Below are positions 35,281 to 43,483 of a stretch of 64,000 nt of DNA, one piece after another (position 1 is the stretch's first letter; each line of letters begins with the position of its first letter). The notes beneath the pieces are model-generated. The model made no database searches and was not told the DNA's origin. It saw nothing but the letters and a program-made list of their open reading frames with translations. Made by a program: the position numbers and the translations under genes. The stretch is from positions 51,609-115,608 of the forward strand of contig NZ_JASLGR010000027.1 in NCBI RefSeq assembly GCF_030150155.1, given 5' to 3'. Source of the stretch: Nocardioides sp. Its GTDB lineage: Bacteria > Actinomycetota > Actinomycetes > Propionibacteriales > Nocardioidaceae.

Positions 35281-36843
35281 GTGTTCGCGACTCTCTCCGA
35301 CCGGCTTGCCGACACCTTCAAGAACCTCCGGGGGAAGGGCCGGCTCTCCGAGGCCGACATCGACGCCACCGCGCGCGAGATCCGTATCGCGCTGCTCGAG
35401 GCCGACGTCGCGCTGCCGGTGGTCAAGGAGTTCGTGGCCGCGGTCAAGGAGCGTGCCCGCGGCGCCGAGGTGAGCCAGGCGCTCAACCCGGCCCAGCAGA
35501 TCGTCAAGATCGTCAACGAGGAGCTCATCGAGATCCTCGGCGGCGAGACCCGCCGGATCCAGTTCGCCAAGTCCGGCTCCGGCCCGACCGTGATCATGCT
35601 CGCCGGTCTCCAGGGCGCCGGAAAGACCACGCTCGCGGCCAAGCTGGCGCTGTGGCTCAAGGAGCAGGGCAAGTCCCCGCTGCTGGTCGCCTGCGACCTG
35701 CAGCGCCCCAACGCGGTCAAGCAGCTCCAGGTCAACGGCGAGAAGGTCGGCGTCCCGGTCTTCGCCCCCGAGCCGGGCAACGGCGTCGGCAACCCGGTCC
35801 AGGTCGCCCAGTCCTCCCTCGAGGAGGCCAAGCGCCGCCTGTTCGACGTGGTGATCGTCGACACCGCCGGTCGCCTCGGCATCGATGCCGAGCTGATGGC
35901 TCAGGCCGCCGACATCCGTGACGCGGTCCAGCCCGACGAGGTCCTCTTCGTCGTCGACGCGATGATCGGGCAGGACGCGGTCAACACCGCGCAGGCCTTC
36001 CTCGACGGCGTCGGCTACGACGGCGTCGTGCTGACCAAGCTCGACGGCGACGCCCGTGGTGGCGCGGCGCTGTCGATCGTGAAGCAGACCGGCAAGCCGA
36101 TCATGTTCGCCTCCTCGGGCGAGAAGATGACCGACTTCGACGTCTTCCACCCCGACCGGATGGCCGGCCGGATCCTCGACATGGGCGACATGCTCACCCT
36201 GATCGAGCAGGCCGAGAAGGCGTTCGACGCCGACGAGGCCCAGAAGGCCGCCGAGAAGCTCGGCGCCGGTGAGTTCACTCTCGACGACTTCCTCGTCCAG
36301 ATGCAGCAGATCCGCAAGCTCGGCTCGATGTCGAAGCTGATGGGGATGCTGCCCGGGATGGGCCAGTTCAAGGAGCAGCTGGCCAACTTCGACGAGCGCG
36401 AGATCGACCGGATCCAGGCGATCATCCAGTCCATGACCCCGGCCGAGCGGGCCAACCCGAAGCTGCTCGACGGCTCCCGGCGCACCCGTATCGCCCGCGG
36501 TTCGGGTCGCTCCGTCTCCGACATCAACGGTCTGGTGGAGCGCTTCACCGAGGCCTCGCGGATGATGAAGCAGCTCGCCTCGGGCGGTGGCATGCCGGGC
36601 ATGCCCGGTGCCCCCGGGATGGGCTTCGGCAAGCGTGCCGGCGCCAAGAAGGCAGCCCAGGTCAAGAAGGGCAAGGGTGCCCGCAAGTCCGGCAACCCGG
36701 CCAAGGCCGCCCAGGAGAAGAAGGCTGCTCCGGCTCCCGCCGCTGCCAACCCGTTCGGCACACCGGGCGGCACCGAGATCGACTACGAGGCAGCCGCGGC
36801 CAACCTCAACCTGCCCGCGGACTTCGCCAAGTTCCTGAAGTAG
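35281..36843 (+). CDS. ffh: Signal recognition particle protein Ffh
   Basis: SRP54 homologue that binds 4.5S RNA and signal peptides and delivers ribosomes to FtsY. At 520 residues it has an N domain (1-~95), a G domain with GLQGAGKTTLAAKLA near 108, DTAGRLG near 194 and TKLDGDARGG near 252, and a methionine-rich M domain from ~325 (SMSKLMGMLPGMGQFKEQ, then RRTRIARGSGRSVSDIN for RNA binding). The C-terminal ~80 residues are a Lys/Ala-rich tail. GTG 35281 gives FATLSDRLADTFKNL, the standard Ffh N-terminus. Confidence 0.97.
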   Translation: MFATLSDRLADTFKNLRGKGRLSEADIDATAREIRIALLEADVALPVVKEFVAAVKERARGAEVSQALNPAQQIVKIVNEELIEILGGETRRIQFAKSGSGPTVIMLAGLQGAGKTTLAAKLALWLKEQGKSPLLVACDLQRPNAVKQLQVNGEKVGVPVFAPEPGNGVGNPVQVAQSSLEEAKRRLFDVVIVDTAGRLGIDAELMAQAADIRDAVQPDEVLFVVDAMIGQDAVNTAQAFLDGVGYDGVVLTKLDGDARGGAALSIVKQTGKPIMFASSGEKMTDFDVFHPDRMAGRILDMGDMLTLIEQAEKAFDADEAQKAAEKLGAGEFTLDDFLVQMQQIRKLGSMSKLMGMLPGMGQFKEQLANFDEREIDRIQAIIQSMTPAERANPKLLDGSRRTRIARGSGRSVSDINGLVERFTEASRMMKQLASGGGMPGMPGAPGMGFGKRAGAKKAAQVKKGKGARKSGNPAKAAQEKKAAPAPAAANPFGTPGGTEIDYEAAAANLNLPADFAKFLK

Positions 36844-36848
36844 GCACG

Positions 36849-37217
36849 ATGCCCTCCGTCCTGGTCGTCGACGCCGCCAACGTGGTGGGCGCGACGCCGA
36901 ACGGGTGGTGGAACGACCGTGCCGGGGCGGCGGCGAGGCTGTACGACGCGATCTGCGCCGCCGACCTGGCCGAGGACACCATCGTGCTCGTCCTCGAGGG
37001 CGGGGCGAAGGCCGGCGTGCCTGTCACCCGCACCCCCGGGATGCGGGTGGTGCACGCCCCCAAGGACGGCGACTCGATGATCCTCACCCAGGCGCGTGCC
37101 GCCCACGGGCGCGGGGATCGGGTCGTGGTGGTGACCTCGGACCGGGCCCTGGCGGCCAACGTGTCGGCGTACGGGGACGTGCGGCCCTCGACCTGGCTGG
37201 TCGCCCGGCTGGGATGA
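36849..37217 (+). CDS. NYN/PIN-like domain protein
   Basis: A 122-residue protein starting MPSVLVVDAANVVGATPNGW. The first strand with its Asp-Ala-Ala-Asn matches the 'vDgyNvi' start of NYN/PIN-like nuclease folds. VTSDRALAANVSAYGDVRPS near the end supplies further acidic residues. Homologues in actinobacteria are often labelled NTP pyrophosphohydrolase; the activity is not established from this sequence. It begins five bases after the ffh stop, so it is probably co-transcribed with ffh. Confidence 0.6.
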   Translation: MPSVLVVDAANVVGATPNGWWNDRAGAAARLYDAICAADLAEDTIVLVLEGGAKAGVPVTRTPGMRVVHAPKDGDSMILTQARAAHGRGDRVVVVTSDRALAANVSAYGDVRPSTWLVARLG

Positions 37218-37269
37218 CCGCTGGTGAGAGCCCCGCTACCCGTGCGCACGGCGGAGTTCCACCAGCAGT

Positions 37270-37275
37270 TAGGTT
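37270..37275 (+). promoter_or_regulatory. Leaderless -10 box for the amidohydrolase gene
   Basis: TAGGTT, six bases, then GTG at 37282. It decides the start of the downstream gene. Confidence 0.55.
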
Positions 37276-37281
37276 CTCAGG

Positions 37282-38358
37282 GTGCGTGCACTGAAGTTCC
37301 ACGGTCCCGTCCTTCCCGGTGGCGACGTCCGCGACCTGTACGTCGTCGACGGCCGGATCACCTACGAGCTGCAGGCCGGTGCCGAGGTCGTGGCGCGGGG
37401 CTGGATCGTGCCGGGCCTGGTGGACGCGCACTGCCACATCGGACTGGGCCCGAGCGGCGAGATCAGCCGCGAGGAGACCGAGGCCCAGGCGATCGCCGAC
37501 CGCGACGGCGGCACCCTGCTGGTCCGCGACGCCGGAGCGGCCAGCGACACCCGCTGGGTCCAGGACCGTGACGACCTGCCGCGCCTGATCCGGGCCGCGC
37601 GCCACATCGGCAGGACGGCGCGCTACCTGCGCGGCTACGCCGATGAGGTCGAGCCCGTCGACCTGGTCGCGGCGGTCCGGGAGCAGGCGGCCCGCTCCGA
37701 CGGCTGGGTGAAGCTGGTCGGGGACTGGATCGACCGCGGGGTCGGCGACCTCAAGCCGTCGTTCAGTGCCGCCGAGTTCGCTGCCGCGATCGCCGCCGCC
37801 CACGACGCCGGGGCGAAGGTGACGGCACACTGCTTCGGCGCTGAGGTGCTGCCGGGCCTGATCGAGGCCGGGATCGACTGCATCGAGCACGGCACCGGCC
37901 TGGGCCTCGACCTGGTCGAGCAGATGGCCGCCCGCGGCACCGCGCTGGTCCCCACGGTCGCCCAGATCGAGATCTTCCCCGACCTGGCGGCGGCGGCCGA
38001 GGCGAAGTTCCCCGCCTACGCCACCACCATGACCGACCTGTACGCCCGCCGCCGGGAGACGGTGATGAGCGCCTGGGAGGCCGGAGTCGCGCTGTACGCC
38101 GGCTCCGACGGTGCCGCCAACCGCGGGCACGGCACGCTGTGGTGCGAGATCGCGGCGCTGGCCGACCTGGGCCTACCGGCCGAGTACGTGCTCGGCGCGG
38201 CCAGCTGGCGGGCACGGGAGTGGCTCGGCTTCACCCCCGACCTGGCCGAGGGCAGCGAGGCCGACTTCGTGGTCTACGACCGCGACCCGCTCGCTGACCT
38301 GTCGGTGACGGCGGAGCGACCGGCGGCGATTGTCCTGCGCGGGGCCGTGATCGGCTGA
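37282..38358 (+). CDS. Metal-dependent amidohydrolase family protein
   Basis: A 358-residue enzyme of the imidazolonepropionase/prolidase-like amidohydrolase group. After a small beta-sandwich N-terminus comes the metal motif GLVDAHCHIGLG (His-x-His). KLVGDWIDRG is near the bridging-Lys position, with VTAHCFGAEV and CIEHGTGLG (metal His residues) following and YAGSDGAANRG supplying the catalytic Asp. The C-terminus EGSEADFVVYDRDPL rebuilds the sandwich. These enzymes hydrolyse cyclic amides or dipeptides; substrate is unknown. GTG 37282 is fixed by the leaderless TAGGTT box. Convergent with the VanW gene. Confidence 0.88.
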   Translation: MRALKFHGPVLPGGDVRDLYVVDGRITYELQAGAEVVARGWIVPGLVDAHCHIGLGPSGEISREETEAQAIADRDGGTLLVRDAGAASDTRWVQDRDDLPRLIRAARHIGRTARYLRGYADEVEPVDLVAAVREQAARSDGWVKLVGDWIDRGVGDLKPSFSAAEFAAAIAAAHDAGAKVTAHCFGAEVLPGLIEAGIDCIEHGTGLGLDLVEQMAARGTALVPTVAQIEIFPDLAAAAEAKFPAYATTMTDLYARRRETVMSAWEAGVALYAGSDGAANRGHGTLWCEIAALADLGLPAEYVLGAASWRAREWLGFTPDLAEGSEADFVVYDRDPLADLSVTAERPAAIVLRGAVIG

Positions 38359-38400
38359 GCCGACTCGACCGGCTGACTCGATCGGCAGCGGCGACCGGGC

Positions 38401-39249
38401 TCAGCCCGCAGGCTCGGCGACCAGGGCGGCGTCGACGGGGTACTTCACCCGCGCCCGGTTGACCTTGACCAGCTCGTCGGCGACCGGGGTCCCGGTGTGC
38501 CGGTCGACGAGGGTCCGCCAGATCTCGTTGGACCGCCAGATCTCGTCGTCCTCCCCGCGGGTGAACCGCTCGCCTTCGGCCCGCACGTGGTAGCTGACCG
38601 GCAGCTCGCCGGAGGCCCGCAGCTCGCCCTCGAGATGGCGTTCGCCGACGCCGGTGCGGAGCTGGAACGTGACGTCGGTGTCGTTGCGGACCACCAGGTC
38701 GACGTAGTTCCACACGATCGAGCAGCCCACGCCCCAGGGCAGCACCCTGCCGTTGTCGGGGAACGGGTCGAAGCTGTGCTCGGAGCGCTCCACCACGGTC
38801 AAGGGGGAGTGCAGCACCATCCAGTGGATCAGGTTGGCCAGCTGGCAGATCCCGCCGCCGACACCGGCGATCGCCTCGCCCTCGCTGAGCCGCATCCCGT
38901 CGACGTACCCCTTGCGACGGGTGCAGTTGCCGACCACCTTGTTGAAGGAGAACGTCTCGCCCGGACGGATCAGGAGGCCGTCGGTGTGGGCGCTCGCCAG
39001 GCGCAGGTTGGTGACCTTGTTGTGCTGCATCCACATCTCGGACTCGCCCAGCTCGCGCAGCAGCAGGGAGGCGTGCCGCTGGGTCCGGACCGGGAGCGGT
39101 GCGGCCTGCTGAGTTGCCCAGGTGACCCGGCCACTGGCAGTGTCACGGTGCCAGCGCCACAGCCGGCGCAGCTGGTGGGCGCGGATGGCCGCCGGCCGGA
39201 TCGCGGGGAAGCGTCGTGACAGCGGGACCTGCGAGCCGAGACGGGACAT
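38401..39249 (-). CDS. VanW family protein
   Basis: A 282-residue protein. Residues ~100-210 carry the VanW core: LIRPGETFSFNKVVGNCTRR, GVGGGICQLANLIHWMVLHS, PWGVGCSIVWNYVDLVVRND. VanW occurs beside some vancomycin-resistance clusters and widely in other bacteria, with no established biochemical role. No van genes are nearby. There is no clear signal peptide or membrane segment, only a basic N-terminus. ATG 39249 was chosen; the frame stays open upstream but runs back into rpsP on the other strand. Divergent from rpsP with 177 bp between. Confidence 0.8.
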   Translation of the reverse strand: MSRLGSQVPLSRRFPAIRPAAIRAHQLRRLWRWHRDTASGRVTWATQQAAPLPVRTQRHASLLLRELGESEMWMQHNKVTNLRLASAHTDGLLIRPGETFSFNKVVGNCTRRKGYVDGMRLSEGEAIAGVGGGICQLANLIHWMVLHSPLTVVERSEHSFDPFPDNGRVLPWGVGCSIVWNYVDLVVRNDTDVTFQLRTGVGERHLEGELRASGELPVSYHVRAEGERFTRGEDDEIWRSNEIWRTLVDRHTGTPVADELVKVNRARVKYPVDAALVAEPAG

Positions 39250-39292
39250 ACCAGGAGTCAACCACCGATTTCGGTGCCGCGGGCGGCTCTGG

Positions 39293-39298
39293 CAGACT
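39293..39298 (+). promoter_or_regulatory. Candidate -10 box for rpsP
   Basis: CAGACT in the context GGCAGACT, the same octamer found upstream of rplS (44739-44746). If used, the rpsP mRNA has a leader of about 120 bases. No convincing -35 element. Confidence 0.35.
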
Positions 39299-39426
39299 TG
39301 GGGGCTGAGTCCTGTGTGTCGGCCCCTCTCACCGTCACCCAGCGCCCATCCGAGGATCGAAGCGCCGGTGTTCCCCACCAGTGCGCCGAGAGCCTCACCC
39401 ACTGAAACGTAAAGGACACCACAGAC

Positions 39427-39888
39427 GTGGCTACCAAGATTCGCCTCAAGCGCCTCGGCAAGATCCGGGTTCCCCAGTACCGCATCGTCGTCGTTGACTC
39501 CCGCGCCAAGCGCGACGGCAAGGTCATCGAGGAGATCGGCAAGTACCACCCCAAGGAGGACCCGTCCTTCATCGAGATCAAGGGCGAGCGTGCCGCCTAC
39601 TGGCTCAGCGTCGGCGCTCAGCCGACCGAGGCGGTCGAGGTCCTGCTGAAGATCACCGGTGACTGGCAGAAGTTCAAGGGTCTCCCCGGCACCGAGGGCA
39701 CCCTGAAGGTCGCCGCTCCGAAGGCCGACAAGCTGGACCTGTTCAACAAGGCCCTGGCCGAGGCTCACTCGCAGCCGTCGCTCGACGCCGTCACCGCGAA
39801 GTCGAAGAAGAAGGAGGCTCCGGCTGAGGAGGCTCCCGCTGCTGAGGCTCCGGCCGAGGCTGCCGACGACGCTGAGGCTCAGGCCTGA
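39427..39888 (+). CDS. rpsP: 30S ribosomal protein S16
   Basis: Small-subunit ribosomal protein. Residues 1-~85 are the conserved S16 fold: ATKIRLKRLGKIRVPQYRIV, VDSRAKRDGKVIEEIGKYHP, YWLSVGAQPTEAV. At 153 residues it is longer than the ~80-90 of most bacteria, because of a C-terminal extension that ends in an Ala/Glu/Pro-rich acidic tail, as in other actinobacteria. GTG 39427 follows AAAGGA. Its stop shares one base with the khpA start (TGATG). Confidence 0.97.
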   Translation: MATKIRLKRLGKIRVPQYRIVVVDSRAKRDGKVIEEIGKYHPKEDPSFIEIKGERAAYWLSVGAQPTEAVEVLLKITGDWQKFKGLPGTEGTLKVAAPKADKLDLFNKALAEAHSQPSLDAVTAKSKKKEAPAEEAPAAEAPAEAADDAEAQA

Positions 39889-40130
39889 TGCTCGCAGAGG
39901 CGCTTGAGCACCTCGTCCGCGGCGTGGTCGACCACCCCGACGACGTCACGGTGCGCGACAAGCAGCTTCGCCGCGGCTCGATCCTCGAGGTCCGGGTCCA
40001 CCCCGACGACCTCGGCAAGGTCATCGGTCGCAGCGGCCGCACCGCCAGCGCCTTCCGCACCGTGGTCAACGCCCTCGCGGGCAAGAACGGTGCACGGATC
40101 GACTTCGTCGATGTGGACAAGCGCCACTGA
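39888..40130 (+). CDS. khpA: KH-domain RNA-binding protein
   Basis: An 80-residue single KH domain. VHPDDLGKVIGRSGRTASAF contains the GxxG loop (here Gly-Arg-Ser-Gly) that grips RNA, and the protein ends ARIDFVDVDKRH. KhpA works with KhpB in several bacteria as a global RNA-binding pair. The position between rpsP and rimM is standard. ATG 39888 shares its A with the rpsP stop. Confidence 0.93.
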   Translation: MLAEALEHLVRGVVDHPDDVTVRDKQLRRGSILEVRVHPDDLGKVIGRSGRTASAFRTVVNALAGKNGARIDFVDVDKRH

Positions 40131-40150
40131 CGAGTCGTTCGAGCTCATGG

Positions 40151-40178
40151 ACGCCCCTCTCCGATTGGAGAGGGGCGT
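40151..40178 (+). terminator. Intrinsic-type hairpin between khpA and rimM
   Basis: ACGCCCCTCTCC, loop GATT, GGAGAGGGGCGT: a perfect 12-bp stem 20 bases after the khpA stop. Only TTCGGCATTT follows, so the U-tract is weak. It probably ends most rpsP-khpA transcripts or lowers expression of rimM-trmD. Confidence 0.75.
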
Positions 40179-40201
40179 TCGGCATTTGGGAGGATCGGTC
40201 C

Positions 40202-40819
40202 GTGAGCAGTGAGAAGAAGGCGGCCGACGGTTCGAACGACAGCATCGAGGTGCTGGTCGGCCGGATCGGCAAACCGCACGGCCTGCGCGGTCACGTCACC
40301 GTCGACGTCCGCACCGACGAGCCCGAGCGCCGCTTCGTGCCGGGCGCCCGGCTGCGTGCCGAGGCGCCGAAGGGCTCCGTGTTCGCGGCCCGCGCGCTCA
40401 CCGTCGAGGGTGCCCGGACCCACCAGGGCATCCTGCACCTGCTCTTCGAGGAGATCCCCGGCCGCACCGAGGCCGAGGCCGCCCGGGGCGTGCTGCTCTA
40501 TGCGACCCTCGCCGCCGACGAGCGGCCCGAGGACCCTGAGGAGTACTACGACCACCAGCTGGTCGGACTGGCCGCGTGGAGCACCGAGGGCGAGCACCTC
40601 GGTGAGGTCACCGGACTGGTCCACGGCGGCGCGCAGGACCTCCTCACCGTCCGCACCCTGGACCGGCGCACGGTGCTGATCCCGTTCGTCACCGCCCTCG
40701 TGCCGGTGGTCGACCTGACCGCGGGCCGGGTCGAGATCGCCGACCGCCCCGGACTGGTGCATCCGCTGCCCGACGACGCCGACGAGGCCGGCGAGGCTGG
40801 CGCAGGGGAGCAGGCGTGA
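40202..40819 (+). CDS. rimM: Ribosome maturation factor RimM
   Basis: Binds S19 and helps mature the 30S head. At 205 residues it has an N-terminal beta-barrel (EVLVGRIGKPHGLRGHVTVD at ~16-35), then the PRC-barrel-like C domain with EEYYDHQLVGL and VLIPFVTALVPVVDL. The C-terminal tail is acidic. GTG 40202 has GGGAGGA seven bases upstream. Its stop overlaps trmD by 4 bp. Confidence 0.95.
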   Translation: MSSEKKAADGSNDSIEVLVGRIGKPHGLRGHVTVDVRTDEPERRFVPGARLRAEAPKGSVFAARALTVEGARTHQGILHLLFEEIPGRTEAEAARGVLLYATLAADERPEDPEEYYDHQLVGLAAWSTEGEHLGEVTGLVHGGAQDLLTVRTLDRRTVLIPFVTALVPVVDLTAGRVEIADRPGLVHPLPDDADEAGEAGAGEQA

Positions 40820-41991
40820 GGCTCGACTACCTCACCATCTTCCCGGCCTACCTGGAGCCGCTGACCCTGAGCCTGCCGGGCAAGGCGATCGCCAACGGCC
40901 TGCTCGAGCTGCACGTGCACGACCTGCGCGAGTGGACCCACGACCGTCATCACAAGACCGACGACACGCCGTACGGCGGCGGCGCCGGGATGGTGATGAA
41001 GCCCGAGCCCTTCGGCGAGGCGTTCGAGGCACTGGGGGTGGACGCTGACACCACCGTCATCTTCACCACCCCCAGCGGCGAGCCGATGACCCAGGCGCTG
41101 GCCGACGACCTGGCCACCCGGAAGCGGCTGGTCTTCGCCTGCGGGCGCTACGAGGGGATCGACCAGCGCGTGCTGGACCACGCCCGCAGCATCGCCGAGG
41201 TCCGTGAGGTCTCCCTCGGCGACTACGTGCTCAACGGCGGCGAGGTCGCCGCCCTGGCGATCACCGAGGCAGTGGTCCGGCTGCTGCCCGGCTTCATGGG
41301 CAACGCCGAGTCCCTGGTCGAGGAGTCGCACGCCGACGGCCTGCTGGAGTACCCGGTCTACACCAAGCCGAAGGTCTGGAAGGACCGCGAGGTCCCGGCG
41401 GTGCTGCTCAGCGGCGACCACGGCAAGGTCGCCGCCTGGCGGCGCCAGCAGCAACTGGAGCGCACCGCCGCCCGCCGTCCCGACCTGCTCCATCCCAGCG
41501 CTGCCGACACCGCCTGGGAGATCACCGCCGCCGTCCCCGGCGACGCACCCGAGCTGCTGGTGCTGCAGCGGTGCTGCTGGACCCAGGAGGCGATCGAGGC
41601 CGACGACCTGCGGATCCCTGCGCTGCACGAGTCCCTCGACGACGTCCTTGCCGGTCTGGGTGCGTGGACGACGTACACGGTGCGTTCGGGCGGTCGGCTG
41701 GTCGGATCGGTCCGTGGCCGGCGTACGGGGGAGGCAGGCCAGACCTGGGAGATCGGTCGCCTGATGGTGGCGCCCGACCTTCAGGGGCGTGGTCTGGGCC
41801 GCGTGCTGCTGGACCACATCCAGGCCGTCGCTCCGGCCGACGTGACCGGCTACATCCTGATCACCGGAGTGCGCAGCCTGCGCAACCAGAGGATCTACAA
41901 GAAGGCCGGATTCCGCCTGGAGCCGCCGGTCGAGGGCGAGCCGATCGTGGCGATGTCGAAGCAGCGCCGCCGGCCGAGGTCGTCAAAGTAA
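40816..41991 (+). CDS. trmD: tRNA (guanine37-N1)-methyltransferase TrmD fused to a GNAT acetyltransferase
   Basis: Residues 1-~235 are a complete TrmD: RLDYLTIFPAYLEPL, DDTPYGGGAGMVMKPEP, FACGRYEGIDQRVLDH and SLGDYVLNGGEVAALAI form the SAM-binding trefoil knot, and LLSGDHGKVAAWRRQQ closes the domain. The protein then continues to residue 391. Residues ~240-385 read as a GNAT acetyltransferase: WEITAAVPGDAPELLVLQRC, then WEIGRLMVAPDLQGRGLGRV (the acetyl-CoA-binding 'Q-x-x-G-x-G/R' loop), then NQRIYKKAGFRLE. TrmD usually ends at ~230-260 residues, so this is a true fusion, with no stop or frameshift between the parts. TrmD makes m1G37, which prevents +1 frameshifting. What the GNAT domain acetylates is unknown. 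Confidence 0.93.
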   Translation: MRLDYLTIFPAYLEPLTLSLPGKAIANGLLELHVHDLREWTHDRHHKTDDTPYGGGAGMVMKPEPFGEAFEALGVDADTTVIFTTPSGEPMTQALADDLATRKRLVFACGRYEGIDQRVLDHARSIAEVREVSLGDYVLNGGEVAALAITEAVVRLLPGFMGNAESLVEESHADGLLEYPVYTKPKVWKDREVPAVLLSGDHGKVAAWRRQQQLERTAARRPDLLHPSAADTAWEITAAVPGDAPELLVLQRCCWTQEAIEADDLRIPALHESLDDVLAGLGAWTTYTVRSGGRLVGSVRGRRTGEAGQTWEIGRLMVAPDLQGRGLGRVLLDHIQAVAPADVTGYILITGVRSLRNQRIYKKAGFRLEPPVEGEPIVAMSKQRRRPRSSK

Positions 41992-42008
41992 ATACAACGG
42001 GGCGTTCC

Positions 42009-42024
42009 GTTACGCCCCCGAAAC
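42009..42024 (+). promoter_or_regulatory. GlnR-box-like site upstream of the second amt gene
   Basis: GTTAC, six bases, GAAAC: an exact match to the actinobacterial GlnR half-box pattern gTnAC-n6-GaAAC. A further GTCAC lies at 42042-42046, but its partner is degenerate and the distance is not canonical. The site is 101 bases upstream of the amt ATG and just after trmD. It suggests induction of this transporter under nitrogen limitation. Confidence 0.55.
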
Positions 42025-42124
42025 ACCTGGCAGACGTCGCTGTCACGAACTGTCGGAAGGGTTCGGACCAGTGCGGTGGACTCGGTCACCGCGGGCCCAT
42101 CCCCGACACTCTGTGAGGAACCGA

Positions 42125-43375
42125 ATGTCAGTCGACCTCTCGTGGCAGCTGATCTGCGCCGCACTCGTTCTCTTCATGACGCCAGGCCTGGCGTTCTTCT
42201 ACGGCGGGCTGGTGAAGCAGAAGTCCGTCGTCTCGATGATGATGCTCAGCTTCGGCTCGCTGGCCGTCGTCACGATCCTGTACGTGCTCTACGGCGGTAC
42301 CGGGATCGTCGGCAACGGCACCTCGGGCGGCAGCCAGTTCTTCGGCAACCCGTTCCAGGACTTCGCCATGCAGGACCTGGTCAAGACCGCCGGCAGTGGT
42401 GACGCCGGCAACCTCTTCGGCGGGCACGCCTTCCTGGTGGCCTTCTGCATCATCACCGTCGCGCTGGTCTCCGGCTCGGTCGCCGACCGCGCTCGGTTCT
42501 GGCCGTGGATGCTGTTCGCCGCGCTCTTCGCCACCCTGGTCGTCTTCCCGACCTTCCGCTGGATCTGGGGCGTCGACTCCGAGGGCACGTTCTACGGCTG
42601 GCTGGCCAACAACGTCTACGGCATGGGCGGAGCCCTCGACTGGGCCGGCGGCACCGTGATCCACCAGTCCGCCGGTGCCGCGGCGCTGGCACTCGCGCTG
42701 GTCCTGGGCAAGCGCAAGGTCGGCTTCTCCAAGGAGGAGGTCGCCGCCCACAACGTGCCGCTGGTGCTGATCGGCGCGGCCATCCTGTGGTTCGGTTGGT
42801 ACGGCTTCAACACCGGCGTCTACGGCGCCGACGAGGGCCAGACCTCCCTGATCTTCCTCAACACGCTGCTCGCCCCGGCCGCCGCGCTGCTCGGCTGGAT
42901 CGCGATCGAGACCTTCAAGACCGGCAAGGCCACCGCGGTCGGCGCGGCCTCGGGCATCGTCGCCGGTCTGGTCGCCATCACCCCGGCCTGCGCCTTCCTC
43001 ACCCCGGTCTGGGCCCTGGTCCTCGGCCTGCTCGCCGGTGCGGTGTGCGCCTACGCCGTCGACCTGAAGTTCGCCCTCGGCTTCGACGACTCCCTCGACG
43101 TCGTCGGCATCCACCTCGTGGCCGGCTTCATCGGCTGCGTCTGGATCGGCTTCTTCGGCTCGGAGTCCCTGACCGGTGGCAGCCTCTTCTTCGGCGGCTC
43201 GGCCAAGCTGCTCGGCGCCCAGGTCTTCTCCTCGCTGACCGTGATCGTGTTCTCCTTCGTGGTCTCCTACGTCATCGGCATGGCGATCGAGAAGACGATC
43301 GGCTTCCGGGCCGAGGAGGCCGACGAGATCGCGGGCATCGACGTCCAGCACGAGGCCGGCTACGAGCTGGTCTGA
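42125..43375 (+). CDS. amt: Ammonium transporter Amt (second)
   Basis: A 416-residue, 11-helix ammonium channel. Matches include FMTPGLAFFYGGLVKQKSVV in helices 1-2, FRWIWG, LDWAGGTVIHQSAGAAALAL, LWFGWYGFNTG and FDDSLDVVGIHLVAGFIG with pore residues. It is clearly divergent from the amtB at 31000, for example in having an insertion between helices 2 and 3. ATG 42125 follows GAGGA. It is monocistronic with a GlnR-like box upstream. No PII gene follows it, unlike the first Amt. Convergent with fic. Confidence 0.94.
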   Translation: MSVDLSWQLICAALVLFMTPGLAFFYGGLVKQKSVVSMMMLSFGSLAVVTILYVLYGGTGIVGNGTSGGSQFFGNPFQDFAMQDLVKTAGSGDAGNLFGGHAFLVAFCIITVALVSGSVADRARFWPWMLFAALFATLVVFPTFRWIWGVDSEGTFYGWLANNVYGMGGALDWAGGTVIHQSAGAAALALALVLGKRKVGFSKEEVAAHNVPLVLIGAAILWFGWYGFNTGVYGADEGQTSLIFLNTLLAPAAALLGWIAIETFKTGKATAVGAASGIVAGLVAITPACAFLTPVWALVLGLLAGAVCAYAVDLKFALGFDDSLDVVGIHLVAGFIGCVWIGFFGSESLTGGSLFFGGSAKLLGAQVFSSLTVIVFSFVVSYVIGMAIEKTIGFRAEEADEIAGIDVQHEAGYELV

Positions 43376-43404
43376 TCCCTGGTTCGATCTCCTCGCTCCA
43401 CCCG

Positions 43405-43439
43405 CACCGCCCGTCCCGAACCAGCCGGGGCGGGCGGTG
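43405..43439. terminator. Bidirectional hairpin between amt and fic
   Basis: CACCGCCCGTCCCG, 7-base loop, CGGGGCGGGCGGTG: a 14-bp stem with one G-T wobble. It lies 29 bases past the amt stop and 44 bases past the fic stop on the other strand, so it can serve both convergent genes. Confidence 0.7.
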
Positions 43440-43483
43440 TCGTGCGTGCAGGGTCCGGGGCCGGCCGAGCACGCACCGAGTGC

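Noticed and set aside
32595..35882. A reverse-strand open frame of about 1100 codons opposite PII, glnD and ffh
   Set aside because: Antisense shadow of well-identified genes.
38359..38400. A weak inverted repeat between the convergent amidohydrolase and VanW genes
   Set aside because: Only about five pairs in the stem; too weak to call a terminator.
38401..39249. Glycopeptide-resistance gene suggested by the VanW match
   Set aside because: No vanH, vanA or vanX homologue is nearby, and VanW-domain proteins are widespread without any link to resistance.
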